From Algibacillus agarilyticus (GTDB taxonomy: Bacteria > Pseudomonadota > Gammaproteobacteria > Enterobacterales > Alteromonadaceae): DNA of 64,000 nucleotides. Positions within the stretch are counted from its first letter, which is position 1; the number at the start of each line of letters is the position of its first letter. Both the position numbers and the translations under genes were made by a program. This document shows positions 19,373-30,724 of the stretch, piece after piece. The DNA lies in assembly GCF_003286125.1 (NCBI RefSeq), contig NZ_QMED01000001.1:62001-126000 (forward strand). The letters are read 5' to 3'. The notes beneath the pieces are model-generated. The model was not told the DNA's origin. It searched no databases and saw nothing but the letters and a program-made list of their open reading frames with translations.

Positions 19373-20719
19373 TTATTGCATTGGCGACCAAGCAGGTGAT
19401 TTTACTTGGCCTGAGCCCGAAGGCAATCTCGCTTTAAATCGTCCGTCCAGCGAAACAAGGGCCAGTACTTGATTTCCTTCATGCAACGTACTGTAAATAA
19501 TCATACTGCCATTGGGTGCAATACTCGGTGATTCATCTAAGTATGTTTTAGTTAAAACTTGTAATGAACCCGATGTTAAATCTAGACGACCTATATGGTA
19601 GTTGCCACGTGTTCTATTTACCATTACAAGATCTAGGCCATCTGGCGTATAAGAACCACCTAAATTCATATCACCCGTAAAAGTCTTACGCTTTAATCGC
19701 ATTGTGTCTAAATTTACGCTATAAAGTTGAGGTTTACCACCCCGTTCTGAGGTAAAAATCAGTTTCTTACCATCAGGGGACCAGCTTGGCTCAGTGTCGA
19801 TTGCACGATGCTTAGTTACTCGTGTTAATTTTTTACTCGCCAAATTCATAACGTAAATTTCTGGATTGCCATCTTTAGACAAAACCATCGCCATTTGAGT
19901 GCCATCCGGTGACCATTGTGGTGCACCATTAATTCCAGGAAAAGATGAAATCATTTCGCGAGCCGTACTATATAAGTCTTGAATATAGATCTGAGCTTGA
20001 CGGTTTTCAAAAGTCACATAAGCCAACTTAGTGGCATCAGGCGACCAACTCGGCGACATAAGTGGCTCTTGGCTTGATAAAAGTTGTCGCTCACCGTAAC
20101 CATCATAATCAGCAACCATTAATTTATAAGGTTGCTCAATACCTTCTTCAACATCCACTTGAACATAAGCAATTCGCGTTTTAAATGCGCCCGGTATTCC
20201 CGTTAATGTTTCAAACACACTATCTGATATATGATGGCCTAAACGACGAAAGCGTGGCGCATCGGCAGTGACATCCGCATCATACATGATATGATCGTTC
20301 GACTCGATTAATTGCCCTTCTGATAATATTTTTGAGCTACCGCCAGTAATTTGTCCACGCACAATATCAATCAACGTAATATGTACTTGATATTGCTCTA
20401 AAGCGACTTCTTTAACATGACCAATCAAAATAGCCTCAACACCTAAACCCGCCCATGCCGCATAATCAACATCGCTTTCTACATTCGGTTTTTGTGGCAT
20501 GTTGATTTCAGCAATAGGGTTAAACTTTCCACTTCGCGCTAAATCAGCGGCAATAATACTCGACAATTTTAATGGCGCATCGCCCTGCCCTTCATAAGAA
20601 AAAGGCACAATAGCGATCGGTCTGGCGGTGTCTAACCCTTCAGTGATCAGTATTTCTAACGCAGCTTGAGATTGAAAACAAGATAAGACCAAACTCAACA
20701 ATAAAATAATTCTTTTCAT
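19373..20719 (-). CDS. tolB: Tol-Pal system protein TolB
   Basis: Periplasmic protein of 448 aa: the signal peptide ends FQSQAA, an N-terminal TolB domain ([20 protein letters not shown]) follows, then a six-bladed propeller with repeated WSPDGTKLAYV-like blades ([48 protein letters not shown]). The frame opens 7 codons earlier, and the ATG at 20719 starts the signal peptide [10 protein letters not shown]. It shuttles between TolA and Pal. Confidence 0.97.
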   Translation of the reverse strand: MKRIILLLSLVLSCFQSQAALEILITEGLDTARPIAIVPFSYEGQGDAPLKLSSIIAADLARSGKFNPIAEINMPQKPNVESDVDYAAWAGLGVEAILIGHVKEVALEQYQVHITLIDIVRGQITGGSSKILSEGQLIESNDHIMYDADVTADAPRFRRLGHHISDSVFETLTGIPGAFKTRIAYVQVDVEEGIEQPYKLMVADYDGYGERQLLSSQEPLMSPSWSPDATKLAYVTFENRQAQIYIQDLYSTAREMISSFPGINGAPQWSPDGTQMAMVLSKDGNPEIYVMNLASKKLTRVTKHRAIDTEPSWSPDGKKLIFTSERGGKPQLYSVNLDTMRLKRKTFTGDMNLGGSYTPDGLDLVMVNRTRGNYHIGRLDLTSGSLQVLTKTYLDESPSIAPNGSMIIYSTLHEGNQVLALVSLDGRFKARLPSGSGQVKSPAWSPMQ

Positions 20720-20784
20720 TACACACTCTAAATTAAACATAAATAGTTTTGCGACTTCAAACTCGAATAAGCATTAATACCGAC

Positions 20785-21675
20785 TTACTTAAAAATAGGT
20801 TCAACAGTTAGATTAATATTTTTCAGTTCAGCAAAAACGTCAGGGTCTTGCGATACAGGCACCGTTTCCGCTTTAATAACCGCTCTTTCGGCTGCAACAC
20901 AGAGTCGCTCATCACCAGCTAATTTTTTAACACCTATAACAAAACCACTCGCGGCCAGTTTAATGTTAAGTTTACAAGACTTACCCTTAAATGTCTCATC
21001 AACCAATAAATGCTGCTGTATCGTGTTACGTATCAAAGCTTGGTATTTCTGCCTTTCTGTGAGTATTTGCTTTTGCTTTGCTTTTTGACGAGCCGCCTGT
21101 TCAACTGCTAACTGCTCAGCCATTTGTTTTTCTAACTCCGCTTTTTCTTGTGCTTCTAGCGCTTTCCGTTTGCGTTCAGCAATTAAGGCCTGCTCACGCT
21201 TTTTAGCGTCATCGGCTCTTTGCTTAGCGGCCTGCGCTTCTTGCTCAGCTTGTGCTTTGGCCTGCTCTTGAGCTTCGGCTTGTTTTTTTAACTCTTTAGC
21301 ACGTTTGGCTTCTTTAATTTGTAATTCTTTTGCAGCGTCGGCTTCTTGTTGAGCTTTCTTTTTTTGTTGTGTTAAATCTTTAATCTGTTTTTGATTACTG
21401 TTTAATTTTGATTCAGCGCGTTCAGCCCTGCGTTCCAGGTCTTTAACTCTCTTTTCTTCTGCTTTTTTTAGCGCTACTTGTTGAGCTTCAATACGTTTAA
21501 CTTGTTTTTGCATTTCAGTTTTATCTATCGATACCGCTTTAACAATATCAGGTTCATTGTTTGATACCTGAGGTTGCGGCGGTGGCGTAATTTCAAAACT
21601 AAAAAATAAAACAAAGCCTATCGCTATATGTACACCAAATGATGAAATAAATGAGACTAGATATTGCTGCATCAT
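20785..21675 (-). CDS. tolA: Tol-Pal system protein TolA
   Basis: Inner-membrane anchored protein of 296 aa. One N-terminal membrane helix (VSFISSFGVHIAIGFVLFFSF) carries the SxxxH-type motif used to contact TolQR. A long Ala/Lys/Glu/Gln-rich helix spans the periplasm (about 55-205), and a globular C-terminal domain (210-296) binds TolB, Pal or CpoB. GGAG over the last codon of tolR is the ribosome site. It is shorter than the E. coli protein mainly in the helix. Confidence 0.95.
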   Translation of the reverse strand: MMQQYLVSFISSFGVHIAIGFVLFFSFEITPPPQPQVSNNEPDIVKAVSIDKTEMQKQVKRIEAQQVALKKAEEKRVKDLERRAERAESKLNSNQKQIKDLTQQKKKAQQEADAAKELQIKEAKRAKELKKQAEAQEQAKAQAEQEAQAAKQRADDAKKREQALIAERKRKALEAQEKAELEKQMAEQLAVEQAARQKAKQKQILTERQKYQALIRNTIQQHLLVDETFKGKSCKLNIKLAASGFVIGVKKLAGDERLCVAAERAVIKAETVPVSQDPDVFAELKNINLTVEPIFK

Positions 21676-21679
21676 TAAA

Positions 21680-22108
21680 TTACTCCGGCGTATCGGTCAT
21701 TAATCCAACCGATGGTACACCTGCTTTTTGCAGTAATACCATTAATTGCACAACCGTATTGTAATCAACTCGTCCATCACCTTCGACCATAACAGGGCTT
21801 TCTGGTTGTGCTTGCATATAGGCTGCCACTAAAGTAGCGATTTCTTGCGGTAACAACGGCCCTTGCTTTTCACTGCCAACCGTTAAAAAATATTCGTAAT
21901 CAATTGTGACAGAAGCAACAATCGGTGGTTTTGAATCTTCAGCTAAAGGGTTGGCCTGTGCTTTGGGTAAATCAACATTAACCCCTTGGGTAATCAACGG
22001 TGCAGTTACCATAAAAATAATAAGCAAAACCAGCATGACATCGATATAGGGCACAACATTTATTTCAGCGACTGGGCGTCGACGGGTACGCGGAGGCGGT
22101 TGCTGCAT
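21680..22108 (-). CDS. tolR: Tol-Pal system protein TolR
   Basis: ExbD/TolR family protein of 142 aa. The cytosolic RTRRRPVAEINVVPYIDVMLVLLIIFMVTAPL segment contains the membrane helix with the ion-path Asp (YIDVMLVLL). The rest is the periplasmic domain. The ATG directly follows the tolQ stop (TAAATG), so translation is coupled. With TolQ it forms the proton-driven motor that energises TolA. Confidence 0.97.
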   Translation of the reverse strand: MQQPPPRTRRRPVAEINVVPYIDVMLVLLIIFMVTAPLITQGVNVDLPKAQANPLAEDSKPPIVASVTIDYEYFLTVGSEKQGPLLPQEIATLVAAYMQAQPESPVMVEGDGRVDYNTVVQLMVLLQKAGVPSVGLMTDTPE

Positions 22109-22810
22109 TTATTTGTCTCCTGACGCTGACTCGGTTGCAGCTAAAGCTTGACGATGCAAAATAGCAGAAAATTCTTCCATAAAATTGTAATAGCTGGTTT
22201 CTATTTTTTCGACATTGTTAGCAAATCGATTGTAAGCGACAACCGCTGGAATAGCAGCAAACAACCCCATTGCAGTTGCAATCAACGCTTCAGCGATACC
22301 GGGTGCAACCATAGATAAAGTCGCTTGTTGGACTTCACCTAACGCAATAAAAGAATTCATGATGCCCCAAACAGTACCAAATAAACCAATATAAGGACTA
22401 ATTGAACCCACGGTAGCTAAAAACGATAGATTAGTTTCAAGCTTTTCGACTTCACGAGATAAAGATACACGCATTGCACGGTGCGTCGCATCCATAATGG
22501 TATCTGACGAGCCTGTTGTACCTCGTCGGTGGCGAGCAAATTCTTTGAAGCCCGATTTAAAAATAAGTTCCAAGCCGTTTTTGTTCAAATTGTCGGTATT
22601 TAATTCTTGATAAAGTCGAGCTAAGTCAATGCCTGACCAAAACTTATCTTCAAATTGTCGTGCTTTTATGCGGGCATCTTTTAAAATCGAATTACGTTGA
22701 AAAATCATAGTCCATGAAATAACTGACAGCGCTAATAACAAAATCATCACTGCTTGTACTAATATACTGGCTTGTAAAAATAATCCCCAAAAGGTGATAT
22801 CAGCAGACAC
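22109..22810 (-). CDS. tolQ: Tol-Pal system protein TolQ
   Basis: ExbB/TolQ/MotA-family inner-membrane channel of 233 aa. It has three membrane helices (about 12-35, 135-158, 170-193) and the typical stretch [21 protein letters not shown] followed by [25 protein letters not shown]. It overlaps ybgC by 11 bases. Confidence 0.97.
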   Translation of the reverse strand: MSADITFWGLFLQASILVQAVMILLLALSVISWTMIFQRNSILKDARIKARQFEDKFWSGIDLARLYQELNTDNLNKNGLELIFKSGFKEFARHRRGTTGSSDTIMDATHRAMRVSLSREVEKLETNLSFLATVGSISPYIGLFGTVWGIMNSFIALGEVQQATLSMVAPGIAEALIATAMGLFAAIPAVVAYNRFANNVEKIETSYYNFMEEFSAILHRQALAATESASGDK

Positions 22811-23222
22811 GTTCTAATTCCTCATAAATTGTTTCGGGTATACGTACAGGTTTCATTGAAGCTAATAACACCGAAACAACTGTAATTTCACAGGTGTTAA
22901 TCGGCTTACCATCAAGTTCAATCCATTGTGTAAATTCAACACTGGCTTTTTTTAAATGCTTAATTTTTGTTTTAACAACCAAATCATCATTAAATCTCGC
23001 TGGCGCTTTATTATCAATAACAATATTTTTTATAACAAAACCCATGCCTTGACTAAAAAGTACCGTCTGACAAACATTCAGCGCGCCTAACATTTCGGTA
23101 CGAGCCCGTTCATAATATTTTAAATAGTTAGCGTGATAAACGACGCCACCGAGATCAGTATCTTCATAATAAATACGAACCGGAAAACGATATATTACAT
23201 TATCAAAACCAGCACTAATCAT
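22800..23222 (-). CDS. ybgC: Acyl-CoA thioesterase YbgC
   Basis: Hot-dog fold thioesterase of 140 aa with the 4-hydroxybenzoyl-CoA-type active-site motif [26 protein letters not shown]. In other bacteria YbgC hydrolyses acyl-CoA esters and associates with acyl carrier protein and phospholipid enzymes. It is the first gene of the tol-pal operon here, as in E. coli. Confidence 0.95.
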   Translation of the reverse strand: MISAGFDNVIYRFPVRIYYEDTDLGGVVYHANYLKYYERARTEMLGALNVCQTVLFSQGMGFVIKNIVIDNKAPARFNDDLVVKTKIKHLKKASVEFTQWIELDGKPINTCEITVVSVLLASMKPVRIPETIYEELERVC

Positions 23223-24037
23223 AAGTTACCTATAAATAAAATCGGACTGCAAATTAAACACAAACTATTGAGTTTGCAAAGGCGGTTAAACGTTCATTAA
23301 TTACCGTTTATCGCTAAACGATCATCATGCTCAGTATAAAATTATTCAGTTTTATTCTAAGCGGTTATATTAATAATTTTCTTATTGAGAAGACTTGTTT
23401 TTGGTAAAAAAGTTTACTCACATATAAAAAATGATAATCAACAGCCGAATATTGACTCTGTTTTAAGCATCAACGCTATCGTGTTTGCATACATTTTATC
23501 TTGATAGCGACTCATATACTTAACACATTTTTAACTCGTTCGGCACTCAACCGCTCATGCATACCCTGTTTAAAAGACCACTCTTTCTTATACGCTTTAT
23601 TTTTTCTAAATAAATGAATATTAACAAATAAATTTAAATAACGAGTTAATATACAAAATAAAACGTAAACTTGTTTCAAATATGCCAAAAAGCCGTTACG
23701 ACTTAAAGTCGATTATGGAATATACAAGATGATTATGCGTATGGTGAACGAGTGTATTTTTGGTAACTTGCTCTTTAACTAATGGCGGGCAGCAGTTTAA
23801 ATAAATAGTCTGCTCTCTAAATGCATTAGTTTTTCTAATGCGAGGTATTGATTTATATCGTTTGTTGTTTTTATTCATTTAGCTAAGATACGCACATCTG
23901 AAACGTTAAACCCCTTTAGCGCACTACATTGTAGTACTCGGATTGATATTGACATGTTCCCAAGATGTTTTTGTATCTTACACTTTTGCCCAGTTTATTA
24001 ACTGGGCTTTTTTTTGCGCGTTTTATTTAAACGGCCG
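23223..24037. other. 815-base intergenic region with a possible plus-strand RNA
   Basis: AT-rich region between ybgC and ruvB, both on the minus strand, so it should hold the ybgC promoter. A 60-codon minus-strand frame (23696-23878) has no recognisable features, and I do not call it a gene. A strong plus-strand terminator lies at 23988-24015 with no coding region before it. That could mark the end of a small RNA of up to about 120 bases starting after 23880. Confidence 0.5.
23988..24015 (+). terminator. Orphan plus-strand intrinsic terminator
   Basis: Stem GCCCAGTT/AACTGGGC with loop TATT followed by eight T. Read from the minus strand the T run would precede the hairpin, so it is directional and cannot serve ruvB. 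Confidence 0.85.
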
Positions 24038-25042
24038 TTATACCTTTTTTGTTAACCCAAAATGTTCATAAGCTCGCAGTGTCGCAATGCGCCCACGAGG
24101 TGTACGCTGTATAAAGCCTTGTTGGATCAAAAACGGTTCAATAACATCTTCGATAGTATCTTTTTCTTCACCTATCGCAGCAGCAAGATTATCAAGACCA
24201 ACCGGGCCACCATCAAATTTATCAATGATGGTATCTAGGATTTTTCGGTCCATATAATCAAAGCCTTTTATATCCACTTCCAGCATGTCTAACGCCGCCG
24301 CTGTCACATCTTGGCTAGCATCACCTGCGGCTTTTACTTCAGCATAATCTCGCACTCGGCGTAAAAGTCGATTAGCGATTCGAGGCGTTCCGCGAGCTCG
24401 CCTTGCTACTTCTAGTGCGCCTTCTTCACCCATATTCATCTTTAAATGACTAGCTGAACGCATCACAATTTTTTGCAGTTCTTCAACTTTATAAAACTCT
24501 AAACGCTGAACAATACCAAAACGATCACGTAACGGAGATGTAAGTGAACCGGCTTTGGTTGTCGCTCCAATTAATGTAAAAGGGGGTAAATCAAGCTTTA
24601 TTGAGCGAGCGGCGGGGCCTTCACCTATCATAATATCTAGTTGATAATCTTCCATCGCCGGATAAAGTACCTCTTCAACAACTGAGCTAAGGCGATGAAT
24701 TTCATCAATAAACAAAACATCATTAGGCTCAAGGTTGGTTAGCAGTGCCGCTAAATCGCCAGCCTTTTCTAACACCGGACCCGATGTCGTTTTAATATTC
24801 ACATTCATTTCATTGGCCAATATGCGAGCCAATGTTGTTTTGCCTAAACCAGGCGGACCAAAAATAAGTACATGATCGAGTGCATCTTGGCGATTTATCG
24901 CCGCTTCAATATAGATACTCATTTGTTCGACGACATGCGTTTGCCCCGTGTACTCACTTAACGCTTGTGGTCTTATCGCTCTATCAATAACCTCTTCATC
25001 AATATCAAGGCTGGCGCTAATTATTCGATCGGCTTCTATCAT
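24038..25042 (-). CDS. ruvB: Holliday junction helicase RuvB
   Basis: AAA+ motor of branch migration, 334 aa. It shows [11 protein letters not shown], Walker [10 protein letters not shown], Walker [10 protein letters not shown], sensor 1 [18 protein letters not shown] and the arginine finger region [17 protein letters not shown], then the C-terminal winged helix. Two bases separate it from ruvA. Confidence 0.98.
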   Translation of the reverse strand: MIEADRIISASLDIDEEVIDRAIRPQALSEYTGQTHVVEQMSIYIEAAINRQDALDHVLIFGPPGLGKTTLARILANEMNVNIKTTSGPVLEKAGDLAALLTNLEPNDVLFIDEIHRLSSVVEEVLYPAMEDYQLDIMIGEGPAARSIKLDLPPFTLIGATTKAGSLTSPLRDRFGIVQRLEFYKVEELQKIVMRSASHLKMNMGEEGALEVARRARGTPRIANRLLRRVRDYAEVKAAGDASQDVTAAALDMLEVDIKGFDYMDRKILDTIIDKFDGGPVGLDNLAAAIGEEKDTIEDVIEPFLIQQGFIQRTPRGRIATLRAYEHFGLTKKV

Positions 25043-25044
25043 CG

Positions 25045-25662
25045 TTATAACATCGCTTTAAGTGCTTCTTTAATCACAGCTTCGCTACTCATACCAAGTT
25101 TTGCCACTTTTTTAACGGTCGATTCCGCTTGTGCAGGTTTGTAACCTAGCGCTATAAGCGCATCAATAGCATCATTAACGGGACTATGCGCAACCTCTAA
25201 TGGTAAATCACCAGACGAGGCGATTTTTTCGGGACTTGTAACTTGAGGTATATCTCGCCAATTTTTTAATCGGTCAGACATTTCAAGTAATAACCGTTCC
25301 GCGGTTTTTTTGCCAACACCCGGTATTTTAACAAGTCGACTCACATCTGCTTGGTTAACCGCCCAAATGAAATCTTCAGCCGACATAGCAGATAAAATAC
25401 CTAAGGCTAATTTGGGTCCGACACCATTAGCTTTTAGTAATTCACGAAATAAGTCACGTTCAAATTTAGTGATAAAACCATATAAGGCTTGAGTGTCTTC
25501 ACGGTATACCGCATGTATAAATAAAGTAACGAGACTGTCATCTTGCGGCAATGCGTAAAAACTGGTCATGGGCAAATTAACTTCGTAACCCACTTGGTTC
25601 ACATCGAGTACACATTGTGGTGGTGTTTTTTCAATAACAACACCGGTTAATCTAACAATCAT
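25045..25662 (-). CDS. ruvA: Holliday junction DNA helicase subunit RuvA
   Basis: Junction-binding protein of 205 aa. It has an N-terminal OB domain ([21 protein letters not shown]), two helix-hairpin-helix motifs ([17 protein letters not shown] and [19 protein letters not shown]) and a C-terminal domain that stimulates RuvB ([20 protein letters not shown]). It lies between ruvC and ruvB in one operon. Confidence 0.98.
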   Translation of the reverse strand: MIVRLTGVVIEKTPPQCVLDVNQVGYEVNLPMTSFYALPQDDSLVTLFIHAVYREDTQALYGFITKFERDLFRELLKANGVGPKLALGILSAMSAEDFIWAVNQADVSRLVKIPGVGKKTAERLLLEMSDRLKNWRDIPQVTSPEKIASSGDLPLEVAHSPVNDAIDALIALGYKPAQAESTVKKVAKLGMSSEAVIKEALKAML

Positions 25663-25670
25663 AAATATCC

Positions 25671-26195
25671 TTAACGCCTTAAGCGACCTCTAACCGTTTT
25701 ACTCGCTTGGCCAGCCATATAAACCAAGCTTTGACGAGTGTGAGCATGACACATTGCGATAGCAAGTGCATCTGCTGCATCTGCTTGTGGCATTTTAGAT
25801 AAGTTGAGTATGCTCTGTACCATATGCTGCACTTGGCTTTTAGTTGCATTACCTTTACCCACAACCGATTGTTTTATTTGCCTAGCTGAGTATTCAAAGA
25901 CAGGCAAATCGACTAAAACAGCAGCAACGATAGCGGCACCTCGAGCCTGGCCTAACTTTAAAGCTGAGTCAGGGTTTTTAGCCATAAAAACCTGCTCGAT
26001 AGCAAACTCTTCTGGTTGAAATTGTTTTATGATTTCGGTAATGCCCTGGTGTATATTTTTGAGTCTCTCAGGTAAAGGGGCATCACCTAAGCGAATACAG
26101 CCACTGCCTAGATATTCAAATTTATTGCGTACCTGCCTGATCACACCATAGCCAGTTAAACGCGACCCTGGATCAATACCTAAAAATACAGTCAC
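25671..26195 (-). CDS. ruvC: Holliday junction endonuclease RuvC
   Basis: Resolvase of 174 aa with RNase H fold. Acidic catalytic residues are seen in [22 protein letters not shown] and the C-terminal [14 protein letters not shown]. It is the first of the ruvCAB run. Confidence 0.98.
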   Translation of the reverse strand: MTVFLGIDPGSRLTGYGVIRQVRNKFEYLGSGCIRLGDAPLPERLKNIHQGITEIIKQFQPEEFAIEQVFMAKNPDSALKLGQARGAAIVAAVLVDLPVFEYSARQIKQSVVGKGNATKSQVQHMVQSILNLSKMPQADAADALAIAMCHAHTRQSLVYMAGQASKTVRGRLRR

Positions 26196-26333
26196 TTATA
26201 TCTTACCCACACTTCATTTTTAGGTTCTATAAATGAAACAAAACGACAGGCTGAATTAAGCACTATCGTTTTATTTGTTATTTAAGTTTAAATTTTACCC
26301 AATGAATAAATACTCAAGTATATAGCGTATGCG

Positions 26334-28112
26334 TTACTCGGCAGTTTCATCTTCAACAATTGGTTGAATACCTAGCTCAGTTAACTGAGCCGGATTAGCA
26401 AAACCAGGGGCATCAGTTAAAGGACACGCCGCCGTTAATGTTTTAGGGAATGCCATTACATCGCGAATAGATGAAGCACCGGTCATTAACATCACAAGAC
26501 GATCAAGGCCAAAAGCCAAACCGGCATGGGGTGGTGCACCAAACTGTAATGCTTCAAGTAGGAAGCCAAACTTTTCTTCTGCTTCTTCTTTTTCAATGCC
26601 CAATATCTCAAAAATAGCAGCTTGCATATCTTGTTCATGAATACGGACCGAACCACCGCCTAACTCACAACCATTTAATACCATGTCATAAGCATTTGAT
26701 AAGGCTTTTTCAGGATTAGCTTTTAATTCTTCTGGTGTTAAGCCAATTGGCGCAGTAAATGGATGATGTAGCGGGGTTAAACCTGAGGCGATTTCTTCAA
26801 ACATTGGGAAATCAACAACCCATAATGGCTTCCATTCATCAACAGTTAAACCTAAATCTTCACCTAATTTAAGACGTAACGCACCTAATGCTTCAGTTAC
26901 CACATTGTATGAATCTGAACCAAAGAAAATAATGTCACCTGATTTTGCATTAACACGGGTTGTAATTGATAACGCAACATCTTCAGGTAAGAATTTCAAA
27001 ATAGGTGATTGTAAACCATCAAAGCCCGCATCAATATCGTTCACTTTGATATAAGCTAACCCTTTCGCGCCATAAATGCCGACAAATTTAGTGAGTTCAT
27101 CAATACCTTTACGCGAGAACTTATCGGCGCCGCCAGGTACATTGATAACGGCAACACGGCCTTTTTCATCATTAGCCGGTCCAGAGAATACTTTAAAGTC
27201 TACCGCTTTTAATAAGTCAGCTACGTCAACCATTTCAAGCGGGTTACGTAAATCAGGCTTATCACTACCAAATCGAGTCATCGCTTCAAGGTAAGTCATA
27301 CGAGGGAACTCACCTAAATCGACATCGAGTAAATCTTTAAAAATACCCGCAATCATTTTCTCGGTGATAGCCATCACTTCATCAGCCGACATGAAAGACG
27401 TTTCAATATCGATTTGTGTAAATTCAGGTTGACGATCAGCTCGTAAGTCTTCATCACGGAAGCATTTTACAATTTGATAATAACGATCTAGGCCTGACAT
27501 CATTAATAATTGTTTAAATAATTGCGGAGATTGTGGCAACGCAAAGAACTGACCTTTATGGGTACGACTTGGCACTAAATAATCACGTGCACCTTCAGGT
27601 GTGGCTTTAGTCAAGATAGGCGTTTCAATATCTAAGAAATCATTATCGTCCATAAAACGACGGACAGCACTGGTAATTTTAGCTCTGAACTTTATGCGAT
27701 CAGACATTTCTGGACGACGTAAATCTAAATAACGGTATTTTAATCGTTGCTCTTCAGCGTTTTTTTGATGGCCATCTAAGCTAATCGGCGATGGTAAAGA
27801 ACGATTTAAAATAACCAAGTCACTCGCGAGTAATTCAACCGCGCCAGTGGCCATATCTTTATTAATCTGACTATCAGGGCGAGCACGCACAGTGCCGGTA
27901 AGTTGAATACAGTATTCATGGCGTAATTGGTTAGCCGTTTCAAATAACGCTTTAAAATCGGGATCGATGACAACTTGTAAAATGCCTTCGCGATCACGCA
28001 TATCAATAAAAATTAAGCCCCCGAGATCACGGCGACGATTTACCCAACCACATAATTTGACTTCTTGTCCGACAAGAGACTCATTGATCTGCCCACAATA
28101 ATGACTACGCAT
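26334..28112 (-). CDS. aspS: Aspartyl-tRNA synthetase
   Basis: Class IIb synthetase of 592 aa, bacterial type. It has an N-terminal anticodon-binding OB fold ([30 protein letters not shown]), motif 2 ([21 protein letters not shown]), an inserted GAD domain in the middle, and motif 3 ([15 protein letters not shown]). It charges tRNA-Asp. It stands upstream of ruvC with a 138-base gap. In several gammaproteobacteria aspS and ruvC are neighbours. Confidence 0.98.
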   Translation of the reverse strand: MRSHYCGQINESLVGQEVKLCGWVNRRRDLGGLIFIDMRDREGILQVVIDPDFKALFETANQLRHEYCIQLTGTVRARPDSQINKDMATGAVELLASDLVILNRSLPSPISLDGHQKNAEEQRLKYRYLDLRRPEMSDRIKFRAKITSAVRRFMDDNDFLDIETPILTKATPEGARDYLVPSRTHKGQFFALPQSPQLFKQLLMMSGLDRYYQIVKCFRDEDLRADRQPEFTQIDIETSFMSADEVMAITEKMIAGIFKDLLDVDLGEFPRMTYLEAMTRFGSDKPDLRNPLEMVDVADLLKAVDFKVFSGPANDEKGRVAVINVPGGADKFSRKGIDELTKFVGIYGAKGLAYIKVNDIDAGFDGLQSPILKFLPEDVALSITTRVNAKSGDIIFFGSDSYNVVTEALGALRLKLGEDLGLTVDEWKPLWVVDFPMFEEIASGLTPLHHPFTAPIGLTPEELKANPEKALSNAYDMVLNGCELGGGSVRIHEQDMQAAIFEILGIEKEEAEEKFGFLLEALQFGAPPHAGLAFGLDRLVMLMTGASSIRDVMAFPKTLTAACPLTDAPGFANPAQLTELGIQPIVEDETAE

Positions 28113-28360
28113 GAATTTTAATACCTTGTGAATTTTAAACTGAAAGTACGCCTCACTCTTTGAATGTTATGCTAATAGCCGAAGGGGTATTATATAGAGT
28201 AAGAGGATGCTATTTATGGGGCGGATTATAAAGCAATTAAAGGCCTAATCCTAGGGCGTGTATATTTAAAGACAGGTAATAAAAAGAAAAGTGGTCAATA
28301 AAAACGGTTATGAAAGCATAAGTTTTGTTGCTGCGTCATTCGATGATCAGTTAATAAATA

Positions 28361-28783
28361 TTAACATTGACCATTTAACGTAACAACAATACGTCGGCTA
28401 CCGCCATAATCGCGGTGTTCACCTAAATAAATACCCTGCCAAGTCCCTAATGCTAATTTTCCATTCGAAATTGGAATGTCGACACTAACACCTAGTGTAC
28501 TCGTTTTAATGTGTGCGGGCATATCATCACAGCCTTCATAAGTGTGTCGGTAGTATGAAGCGTTTTCGGGGATAAACTTGTTGAAGTGAGACTCCATATC
28601 AGTACGTACTGTTGGGTCGGCATTTTCATTTATTGTTAGACTCGCCGAAGTATGGCAAATAAAAAAGTTTGCCATACCAACTTCGTACTGTCGCAACATA
28701 GGTAGCTGCGCCAATAATTCATCCGTGATTAAATGAAAACCTCGGTCACGAGGCTTAAGTTCAATTGATGCTTGTTGCCACAT
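28361..28783 (-). CDS. YjbQ family protein (UPF0047)
   Basis: A 140-aa protein of the YjbQ family. The signature ICHTSASLTINENADP and the His-rich HYRHTYEGCDDMPAHIKTS-like segment (here YYRHTYEGCDDMPAHIK) are complete, as is LALGTWQGIYLGEHRD. The family has a reported weak thiamine-phosphate synthase activity in some members, and its physiological role is uncertain. It begins inside the stop of the CheX-like gene (TAATG), so the two are coupled. Confidence 0.9.
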   Translation of the reverse strand: MWQQASIELKPRDRGFHLITDELLAQLPMLRQYEVGMANFFICHTSASLTINENADPTVRTDMESHFNKFIPENASYYRHTYEGCDDMPAHIKTSTLGVSVDIPISNGKLALGTWQGIYLGEHRDYGGSRRIVVTLNGQC

Positions 28784-29253
28784 TATTTGTCAGAATGGAA
28801 ACAGATTTCGATATGCGCATTACCAGCTTCACCTTCAAAAGGCATTAATACAATAGCACCTTCTGATTTGTGCCCAATAGTATGTCCTTTGCCAGAAACA
28901 ACCATAGGGGTAGCCATATCAAACTCATAACCTTTCTCGCCTAAAAGCTTTTTCGCGCCTCCCGTAACCATGTTAGTGATTTCACCCACCATGTCTGTTA
29001 CGTCTTCGTTAATGCCATCAGGTCGCTCGCCGAGCATACGACTCATAATATCAAGCGCTAGTGCTTCATCAAATGATATTGAAAAAGAGCCTTTAGTTTG
29101 TGGTCCAACCATACCAATCAACCCTGATACATCTCCACGAGCGACTTCGTCTTTTTTAATGCGTGGCTTACCTGGCTTTAATTCCACGGTAGCCATCGTA
29201 CTTAACACGTTTAATAGAGATGATAAAAATGGATTAACAAAATCAACATTCAT
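28783..29253 (-). CDS. CheX-like chemotaxis protein
   Basis: A 156-aa protein of the CheC/CheX phosphatase superfamily. The helix motif DMVGEITNMVTGGAKKLL has the conserved Glu and Asn used by CheX to dephosphorylate CheY. The family is best known for resetting chemotaxis response regulators. No other chemotaxis gene is nearby, so its partner is unknown. It is the first gene of a two-gene unit with yjbQ. Confidence 0.82.
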   Translation of the reverse strand: MNVDFVNPFLSSLLNVLSTMATVELKPGKPRIKKDEVARGDVSGLIGMVGPQTKGSFSISFDEALALDIMSRMLGERPDGINEDVTDMVGEITNMVTGGAKKLLGEKGYEFDMATPMVVSGKGHTIGHKSEGAIVLMPFEGEAGNAHIEICFHSDK

Positions 29254-29545
29254 TACAGTATCCTGAATAGCTTTTATGTTTAATTAACTGGGTTTCAATT
29301 TTATATATAATGTAAACTGCATTGCACAATAGTTCAATGCTATTCCCGCTCACATTTTTCGTTAGCTTAAAAAATAAACTAAACGTTTGTTAGTCTCTTT
29401 AGTGCGATAAAAGCTTTTTATTGCCGATAAAAAAATAGCTTAATACAAACGTAGACAACAAAACGATTAAAGCCAAGCTTAATAGATTAATTTAATAAAA
29501 TCAGTTGCTTGTTAATAGCATTTTCGGCTACAAAATTAAATTATA

Positions 29546-30472
29546 TCAACGCCTTTTTTTCTTTTTATAGGCTTCTTTACGTATCAAATCTTTAGCTGCT
29601 TTTTTCTCTCGTTGAATAATTAAAGCATCTTCTTCTACTAACATCATGTCAGGCGTTTCCATCGATATCAGACCCAAAGTTGAATCCCTTAACTCGTGTA
29701 ATACGATATCGGCAGCTTTATTCATCTCAACACGACCACCAGATCTTAAGCAACCTCGCTTACGGCCTATTAATTCAAGCGTATCATAGCCAGTATGAGC
29801 AAACGCTTCTAACCCGTAACGATTTTTAAGCATTTCGGGATAAGCTTGCATTAAGTATTCAACAACATAAGTAGCAACATCATCAGATTCCATAGCCGTA
29901 TCTTTAATCGCACCGGTTGCAGCTAAACGATAACCTGAGTTTTCATTTTCTACTTTTGGCCACAACATACCTGGTGTATCTGATAGCACAATATCATTAT
30001 CTAATCTAATTCGCTGCTGCGCTTTTGTTACAGCAGGTTCATTACCGGTTTTAGCTATAATTCTATCCGCTAATACATTTATCGTTGTGGATTTACCAAC
30101 GTTAGGTATTCCACAAATTAATGCGCGTAGTTGTTTACCTTGCTGCACTCTATGAGGGGCAAGTTCAGCACATAACGCAAAAATTTGCTTAGTTTCAGTC
30201 ACATTTCGAGCACTGATTGCAATCGCCTTAGTTCCCAGCTGCGCGTTAAAATAATCAAGCCATAATTGAGTTGTGACGGGATCTGCTAAATCTTTTTTAT
30301 TTAAAACTTTAATAAAAGGTTTATCACCACGCAAAGTAGCAATCATTGGGTTATTACTGCTGTATGGAATGCGAGCATCTAAAACTTCAATGATGACATC
30401 AATAGCAGGCATAATTTCTGCAATTTCTTTTTGTGCTTTATGCATATGCCCTGGATACCAATTTAATGCCAT
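29546..30472 (-). CDS. Ribosome biogenesis GTPase YlqF/RbgA-like
   Basis: Circularly permuted GTPase of 308 aa. In order it shows the start NWYPGHMHKAQ, DVIIEVLDARIPYSS, the G4 motif LNKKDLAD, then G1 GIPNVGKSTTIN and G3 DTPGMLWP. The C-terminal region is basic (REKKAAKDLIRKEAYKKKKRR). The frame opens 7 codons upstream, and ATG 30472 gives the conserved MALNWYPGHM start. RbgA matures the large ribosomal subunit in Bacillus, and the gammaproteobacterial homologues are less studied. Confidence 0.93.
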   Translation of the reverse strand: MALNWYPGHMHKAQKEIAEIMPAIDVIIEVLDARIPYSSNNPMIATLRGDKPFIKVLNKKDLADPVTTQLWLDYFNAQLGTKAIAISARNVTETKQIFALCAELAPHRVQQGKQLRALICGIPNVGKSTTINVLADRIIAKTGNEPAVTKAQQRIRLDNDIVLSDTPGMLWPKVENENSGYRLAATGAIKDTAMESDDVATYVVEYLMQAYPEMLKNRYGLEAFAHTGYDTLELIGRKRGCLRSGGRVEMNKAADIVLHELRDSTLGLISMETPDMMLVEEDALIIQREKKAAKDLIRKEAYKKKKRR

Positions 30473-30665
30473 GTGTTTATTACCTTTATACAATTAACTT
30501 AATTTGATCTTACCTGCCTAACTTAAAAGAATCGATATCTTATTGTCTAAACCGCCATAATTTACAAATTCATTTGCAGACAAACACAAAATCGCTTAAA
30601 TATCAGACGTAATGTTCAAAAAAAAGACACTTAAATATTATTTATAAAAAAAGTGCTAGATTGTG

Positions 30666-30693
30666 TTGACACTCAAACGTTCATCTCTATAAT
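30666..30693 (+). promoter_or_regulatory. Promoter of the tRNA-Val cluster
   Basis: TTGACA, 16 bases, TATAAT: both hexamers match the sigma-70 consensus exactly. ACGCCCCC follows, a GC-rich discriminator as expected for a strong growth-controlled stable RNA promoter. Confidence 0.93.
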
Positions 30694-30724
30694 ACGCCCC
30701 CACAAAGACAGAGAGTCTTCAGTT

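Noticed and set aside
23696-23878. 60-codon minus-strand frame between ybgC and ruvB
   Set aside because: The composition is that of AT-rich random sequence (Asn/Lys-rich start), with no homologous motif and no good ribosome site. It was described as intergenic instead.
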